DNA of 64,000 bases from an uncultured Eubacterium sp. (GTDB lineage: Bacteria; Bacillota; Clostridia; Lachnospirales; Lachnospiraceae): the NCBI GenBank assembly GCA_910584065.1, contig CAJTZN010000011.1, forward strand, positions 1 to 64,000, given 5' to 3'. A program made the translations under genes and the position numbers. The notes beneath the pieces are model-generated. The model did no database searches. It was not told where the DNA came from and was given only the letters and a program-made list of their open reading frames with translations. The stretch's first letter is position 1. Each line of letters opens with the position of its first letter. This document shows, in pieces, positions 60,062-64,000 of the stretch.

Positions 60062-61060
60062 TCAATATTTGTCTTTACCATTCTTTTTTCCTGATAACAT
60101 GTGGGCATACCCAGCGATACTACCCGGCTCGATGTCCTTATTTACCTCAAGGTTCCTCGAAGAATCCTGATTCTTTGAATTTTGATTGCTCGCAGATGAA
60201 CGATTCTGATAACTCGACGCGGTCTTGATCGAGCTCGTCCTCTGTTTGGAGTACATCTCCATCTGCTTATTCCGCTCCTCTAACTTCTTATTCTTTTTCA
60301 ACGCCTTATCTTTATTCATCTCGATCAGCTCATCGAGAGAAATCTTATCCACATGCCGATTGATAAAATATGCCTGTATGATCCGGTAAATAGAACTGAT
60401 GATCCAATAAATACCAATACCGATATTCAGCGTCAAACAGAAAAATCCTGACATGAACGGCATAAAATAATTCATCATTTTCATACTGGACGCCATCGAA
60501 TCTTCCTGTTTGTTTTTGTTATCGGTCTTCATCTGGAGCATTTTTGTATTGATGAACTGAAATACAACGGCCAGAGCCGGAACAAGATAAGCGAATTTCG
60601 TCACTTTGGCGTACTCAGACGGCGTCTGCGATACGTCAAGTCCGAGAAACATATTCGCGCCTTCCTGTGCCAGCGAGGGAACATACTTATCAATCTCGCG
60701 GATCACTGCGTACAAAACGAGTAATATCGGCATAGAAATAAGCAGCGGCAGACATCCGCCAAATGGACTGACTCCATATTTGGCATAAACAGCCTGTGTC
60801 TCCGCGTTCATTTTCATCGCTGATTCGTTATCTTTTTTCCCTTTATATTTAGCCTGAATATCCTGTATTTCGGGGTTGATCTTACTCATCAAGCGCGATG
60901 ATTTCTGCTGTTTCGTATTCAAAGGAATCATCAGCGTGTAAATAATGATGGTAAACAAAATAATACACAAACCGATATTATGGATTCCGAATACATGAAA
61001 AACAGCCCAGTCAATGCCCTGCATGATCCAGCCAAATAGTGTATACAGCCAATCTAACAA
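60062..61060 (-). CDS. yidC: Membrane protein insertase YidC/SpoIIIJ
   Basis: A 332-residue insertase with five membrane segments (NIGLCIILFTIIIYTLMIPL, FGGCLPLLISMPILLVLY, YFMPFMSGFFCLTLNIGIGIYWIISS) and a long basic/Ser-rich cytoplasmic tail (~265-332). No lipobox. Start is unusual: GGAGG at 61069-61073 sits inside the longest frame, so translation should begin at the TTG at 61060, 8 nt downstream (then LDWLYTLFGW). Standard rpmH-rnpA-yidD-yidC-jag order. Confidence 0.94.
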   Translation of the reverse strand: MLDWLYTLFGWIMQGIDWAVFHVFGIHNIGLCIILFTIIIYTLMIPLNTKQQKSSRLMSKINPEIQDIQAKYKGKKDNESAMKMNAETQAVYAKYGVSPFGGCLPLLISMPILLVLYAVIREIDKYVPSLAQEGANMFLGLDVSQTPSEYAKVTKFAYLVPALAVVFQFINTKMLQMKTDNKNKQEDSMASSMKMMNYFMPFMSGFFCLTLNIGIGIYWIISSIYRIIQAYFINRHVDKISLDELIEMNKDKALKKNKKLEERNKQMEMYSKQRTSSIKTASSYQNRSSASNQNSKNQDSSRNLEVNKDIEPGSIAGYAHMLSGKKNGKDKY

Positions 61061-61135
61061 TAATTTTACCTCCAATTTTTTACCAGAATACGTGGTTCAA
61101 AATGAAATATGAAAATATCCATGCCTTACAAAAAA

Positions 61136-61348
61136 TCATGGTACCGGATCATACCCTCCCTTATGGAATGGATGACACCGCAAAATTCTTTTCATAGCTA
61201 AAAAACCACCTTTTCCTGCACCATATTTCGTTATCGCCTGAACAGCATATTCAGAACAACAAGGTGTATAAATGCAGGTTGGCGTTCTTTTCAGCGGAGA
61301 AATGAATTTCTGATATATTTTCAATAAAAATAAAAAAACTCTTTTCAT
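61136..61348 (-). CDS. yidD: Membrane protein insertion efficiency factor YidD
   Basis: A 70-residue protein with three Cys and the family pattern LLKIYQKFISPLKRTPTCIYTPCCSEYAVQAI and GGFLAMKRILRCHPFHKGGYDPVP. It helps YidC-dependent insertion. Start at 61348 (TGGA 8 nt upstream), overlapping the rnpA stop by 4 nt; the 61381 start would lie in rnpA. Confidence 0.95.
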   Translation of the reverse strand: MKRVFLFLLKIYQKFISPLKRTPTCIYTPCCSEYAVQAITKYGAGKGGFLAMKRILRCHPFHKGGYDPVP

Positions 61349-61674
61349 TTTAATATTCCATGTAATTTGCACAAATGGCACACTGCACTGTCAATTTCTG
61401 CAAAACTCCTGCCCTTTGCAGTATTTCTGGCAACAATAATGATACTGTGACCTGTCGTTAAACGTACGTCATTTTTCCGAACAGACTCTCTTAATAATCT
61501 GGTGACCCGGTGACGTACGACGCTATTGCCAACTTTCTTACTAACAGAAAATCCATAGCGATTGGGACCGCTCTCCCGCTCTGACAAAACCATCACCAGA
61601 TATTTGTTCGCTTTCGATCTACCGGATCTGTAAACCTTTTGAAACTCCAAATTATTTCCTAATTTTTCAAACAC
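61345..61674 (-). CDS. rnpA: Ribonuclease P protein component
   Basis: A 109-residue protein that aids RNase P RNA in tRNA 5' maturation. NLEFQKVYRSGRSKANKYLVM, RYGFSVSKKVGNSVVRHRVTRLLRE is the RNR signature. The open frame runs to 61728, but the best start is GTG at 61674 (GAGG 9 nt upstream), which gives the normal RnpA length. Followed by yidD with a 4-nt overlap. Confidence 0.95.
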   Translation of the reverse strand: MFEKLGNNLEFQKVYRSGRSKANKYLVMVLSERESGPNRYGFSVSKKVGNSVVRHRVTRLLRESVRKNDVRLTTGHSIIIVARNTAKGRSFAEIDSAVCHLCKLHGILK

Positions 61675-61738
61675 TGTTTCAAACCTCACAAGAGAAGAAA
61701 AAGCCACACATTTTATGTGACTTTGCACAATACCTCGC

Positions 61739-61873
61739 TTATGCAGATAATCTTTTTCTTCCTTTTGCTCTTCTCCTGGAAATTACTTTCCTGCCATTCG
61801 AAGTCCTCATTCTCTTACGAAAACCGTGAACCCTCGCTCTCGACTTCTTTTTCGGCTGATATGTCATTTTCAT
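61739..61873 (-). CDS. rpmH: 50S ribosomal protein L34
   Basis: A 44-residue, very basic ribosomal protein (KMTYQPKKKSRARVHGFRKR ... GRKVISRRRAKGRKRLSA). AAGGAGGTG lies 7 nt before the ATG at 61873. First gene of the minus-strand cluster; it is divergent from dnaA with a 203-bp interval. Confidence 0.97.
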   Translation of the reverse strand: MKMTYQPKKKSRARVHGFRKRMRTSNGRKVISRRRAKGRKRLSA

Positions 61874-62076
61874 CTCGCTGCACCTCCTTTGATTTCCAAA
61901 CTACTACGAACCAATCAAGCCTAATTATAGTATTGAATTGGAAAATAGTCAAGCAAATATTAAAAGAAAATTGCAATTTTGCAAATAGACCATTGAAAAA
62001 ACTATCATTTTGAGGTAAAATATAGTCGTACGTTTATACCCTTATTTCATTTTTTATTAGTTAGGCAGGTTTTTTT

Positions 62077-63432
62077 ATGGAAAACATGATAAAAGCCAAA
62101 TGGAACGACATTATCACGCATCTGATGGAAGAAAGTTCGATCACTGGACCGGCCATCCGGACCTTTATTGAACCATTGCAGATTTTTTCCTACGATGACG
62201 GCGTCGTAACGTTTGAAATAGATAAAGAAACGCAGGGAGATTGTAAGAAGATCCTCGAATCCAAATACAATGTCCACATCAAAGTAGCGATCGAAGTTAT
62301 CACTGGAGAAAAAGTTGACATTAAATATATTTATCAGGCAGAAGCAGTTCCTACCTATATAAAGGAAGAAAACCTGACCGACAAATATCCGTACCTGAAA
62401 TCCGGTCATTCCTTTGATACTTTTGTGACGAGCAGGAGCAATTCAATGGCGCACGCGGCGGCTGTCGCTGTAGCGGAAGCTCCCACTTCGCAAATATACA
62501 ATCCTTTATTTTTATACAGTGATTCCGGTTTGGGCAAAACGCACCTGATGCACTCGATCGCCAGACACATCATCGAGCACCATGCGGAATTAAACGTACT
62601 TTACACAACAAGTGAAGACTTCACGAACCAGGTGATCGAGGCCATCCGTACAAACAAGAAAAAAGGGGATACCGCCGCGACCACCAATCTGCGCAAAAAG
62701 TTCCGTAACGTAGATGTGCTGCTGATCGATGATATCCAGTTCATCATTGGCAAGGAGTCCACGCAGATTGAGTTTTTTAACACATTTGAAGCGCTTTACC
62801 AGGCAAACAAGCAGATCGTCATTTCCAGTGATAAACCGCCGCGGGACATGGACCAGCTCGACGAGCGGTACCGCTCCCGTTTCAACTCCGGACTGCCAGT
62901 TGACATACAGCCCCCGGACTACGAAACGAGCATGGCCATCCTGAAAAATTATCAGGAAAATGAAACGGTTAAACTGGATGATACGATTTTAAGTTACATA
63001 GCTACCAATATCCGGTCCAACATCCGTGATCTCGAAGGCGCCTACAAAAAAGTAATTTTCCTTTCCAAACTGACACATCAGGAAATTACGCTCACGTTGG
63101 CAGAAGAGGCGCTTAAAGATATTATTAAACCAGACGATTCACGGGAAATTTCGGTTGACTTTATCGTTCAGATCGTGACCGATCATTTCAATTTAGCAGA
63201 AGATGCCATCATTTCGAAGAGAAGACAAAACAGCGTCGTCCTTCCCAGACAGATCTGTATGTATCTCTGCAAGGAATTAACAGACATGTCCACAACCGAT
63301 ATTGGAGCAAAGCTCGGAAACAGGGATCATTCGACAGTTATCCACGGTTGTGCTAAAATTGAGGAAAAACTTAAAGTTGATAACAGCCTTCAAAATACGA
63401 TCCAGGTGCTGAAGAAAAAAATCAATCCCTGA
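62077..63432 (+). CDS. dnaA: Chromosomal replication initiator protein DnaA
   Basis: A 451-residue AAA+ initiator. Domain I-II (1-~110), AAA+ core with Walker A YSDSGLGKTHLMHSIARHI, Walker B VDVLLIDDIQFI, sensor II in NIRDLEGAYKKVIF, and the DNA-binding domain IV with the signature AKLGNRDHSTVIHGCAKIE. Ala/Gly before the P-loop is the usual SGLGKT form. GGCAGG precedes the ATG. The rpmH-dnaA interval (61874-62076) and the dnaA-dnaN interval contain no TTATNCACA 9-mer that I could find; one TTATCCACG lies inside the gene near 63337. Confidence 0.98.
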   Translation: MENMIKAKWNDIITHLMEESSITGPAIRTFIEPLQIFSYDDGVVTFEIDKETQGDCKKILESKYNVHIKVAIEVITGEKVDIKYIYQAEAVPTYIKEENLTDKYPYLKSGHSFDTFVTSRSNSMAHAAAVAVAEAPTSQIYNPLFLYSDSGLGKTHLMHSIARHIIEHHAELNVLYTTSEDFTNQVIEAIRTNKKKGDTAATTNLRKKFRNVDVLLIDDIQFIIGKESTQIEFFNTFEALYQANKQIVISSDKPPRDMDQLDERYRSRFNSGLPVDIQPPDYETSMAILKNYQENETVKLDDTILSYIATNIRSNIRDLEGAYKKVIFLSKLTHQEITLTLAEEALKDIIKPDDSREISVDFIVQIVTDHFNLAEDAIISKRRQNSVVLPRQICMYLCKELTDMSTTDIGAKLGNRDHSTVIHGCAKIEEKLKVDNSLQNTIQVLKKKINP

Positions 63433-63622
63433 TCACAGACAGACGGCGTTTGATCATCAACACGTTTTCCTGATCAAATACAGAGATTATCCTTTGGTTA
63501 AATATGCCGGATTTAAGGGTTTACGTTTACTTTAAACAAATGAACCTCCCTTAATACTACATATTACTAAAATTTAAAGATATATTTATTATAATTTCAA
63601 CTGGAAAGGGGTTACCAACATT
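63433..63622. other. dnaA-dnaN intergenic region
   Basis: 190 bp, AT-rich toward dnaN. In many Firmicutes this holds DnaA boxes and the unwinding element. I see no good DnaA box; TTATCCTTT near 63490 is the closest. Nothing else recognised. Confidence 0.5.
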
Positions 63623-64000
63623 ATGAAGTTCAAATGCAGCAAAGCGAACATGAACGATGCCATCAATATTGTCCTAAAAGCGGTACCTAGCAAAACGACA
63701 ATGCCTATTTTGGAATGTGTGGTAATAGAAGGAAGAGAAGATGAACTGGTTCTGACGACAAACAATATGTCGATGGGCATTGAAACACGGCTGAACGCCC
63801 AGATTGAAGAAGAAGGGATCATTCTGGTAAACGCGAAAATGATCTCGGATATTATCCGTAAACTGCCGGATCAGGACATTTATTTTGAATCCGATGACAG
63901 GGAAAATATCCTTTTGTTCTGCGGCAAAGCTAAATTTAACCTTTCCGGAAAAGATCACGAAGAGTTCCCGATGCTTCCGGAAATTGAGAGATCAAAGAAG
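63623..64000 (+). CDS. dnaN: DNA polymerase III beta subunit (sliding clamp), 5' part
   Basis: The first 126 codons; the gene runs off the window. MKFKCSKANMNDAINIVLKAVPSKTTMPILECVVIE is the family N-terminus, followed by the first clamp domain (GREDELVLTTNNMSMGIETR, IRKLPDQDIYFESDDREN). GGAAAGGGG lies 8-9 nt before the ATG. Follows dnaA on the same strand, the standard order. Confidence 0.97.
   Translation, partial: MKFKCSKANMNDAINIVLKAVPSKTTMPILECVVIEGREDELVLTTNNMSMGIETRLNAQIEEEGIILVNAKMISDIIRKLPDQDIYFESDDRENILLFCGKAKFNLSGKDHEEFPMLPEIERSKK

Overview
The window is a stretch of a Clostridia chromosome, most likely from the Lachnospiraceae, a low-to-mid GC Gram-positive group. The reasons are the spore genes (spmA, spmB, spoVG), a GlgC/GlgD pair, long Prs and DUF4446 proteins of the Lachnospiraceae type, BlaI/M56 regulators, and a right end with the classic order parB-parA-rsmG-mnmG-mnmE-jag-yidC-yidD-rnpA-rpmH (all minus) then dnaA-dnaN (plus). 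That end is the conserved replication-origin neighbourhood. Family names come from recognising the proteins by eye; no database search was run.

Layout. 1-5 kb: the 3' remnant of an Rpn nuclease gene interrupted by a small double-hairpin element, then an agr-like peptide quorum-sensing locus (agrB-agrD on plus, agrA-agrC converging on minus) among three XRE regulators. 5-10 kb: spmBA, then a GT2 glycosyltransferase with a large membrane protein behind a palindrome-overlapped promoter. 10-29 kb: a backbone on the minus strand (malQ, a PPIase lipoprotein, mfd, pth, spoVG, glgD, glgC) broken by accessory blocks. The first is a BlaI/M56 repressor-protease pair that shares a nearly mirror-symmetric divergent promoter with a split OatA-like O-acetyltransferase. 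The second holds hicAB, a DUF3887-like protein, another BlaI/M56 pair and a lipoprotein. 29-35 kb: murC, a dense DnaA-box array, then the replication genes dnaD-like and dnaI-like, and prs. 35-48 kb: a class A PBP, a CgeB-like glycosyltransferase, a response-regulator/alarmone-synthetase fusion, a large secreted GH43 enzyme, AICAR transformylase with a separate PurO-type IMP cyclohydrolase, a D,D-carboxypeptidase and trmB. 48-51 kb: a decayed GH98 gene that abuts, head to head, a 5'-truncated DUF6273 gene. 51-64 kb: AI-2E-type exporter, tRNA-Lys(CTT), DUF4446, the chromosome partition genes with two parS sites, and the dnaA region.

The candidates most worth following up are (1) the REC-coiled coil-(p)ppGpp synthetase fusion, which would tie alarmone synthesis to a phosphorelay; (2) the BlaI/M56 module apparently controlling a split peptidoglycan O-acetyltransferase; and (3) the DnaA-box array upstream of the helicase-loader genes, with no comparable boxes next to dnaA. 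Several start codons were moved from the longest open frame to the one with a proper ribosome binding site; these are stated per gene.
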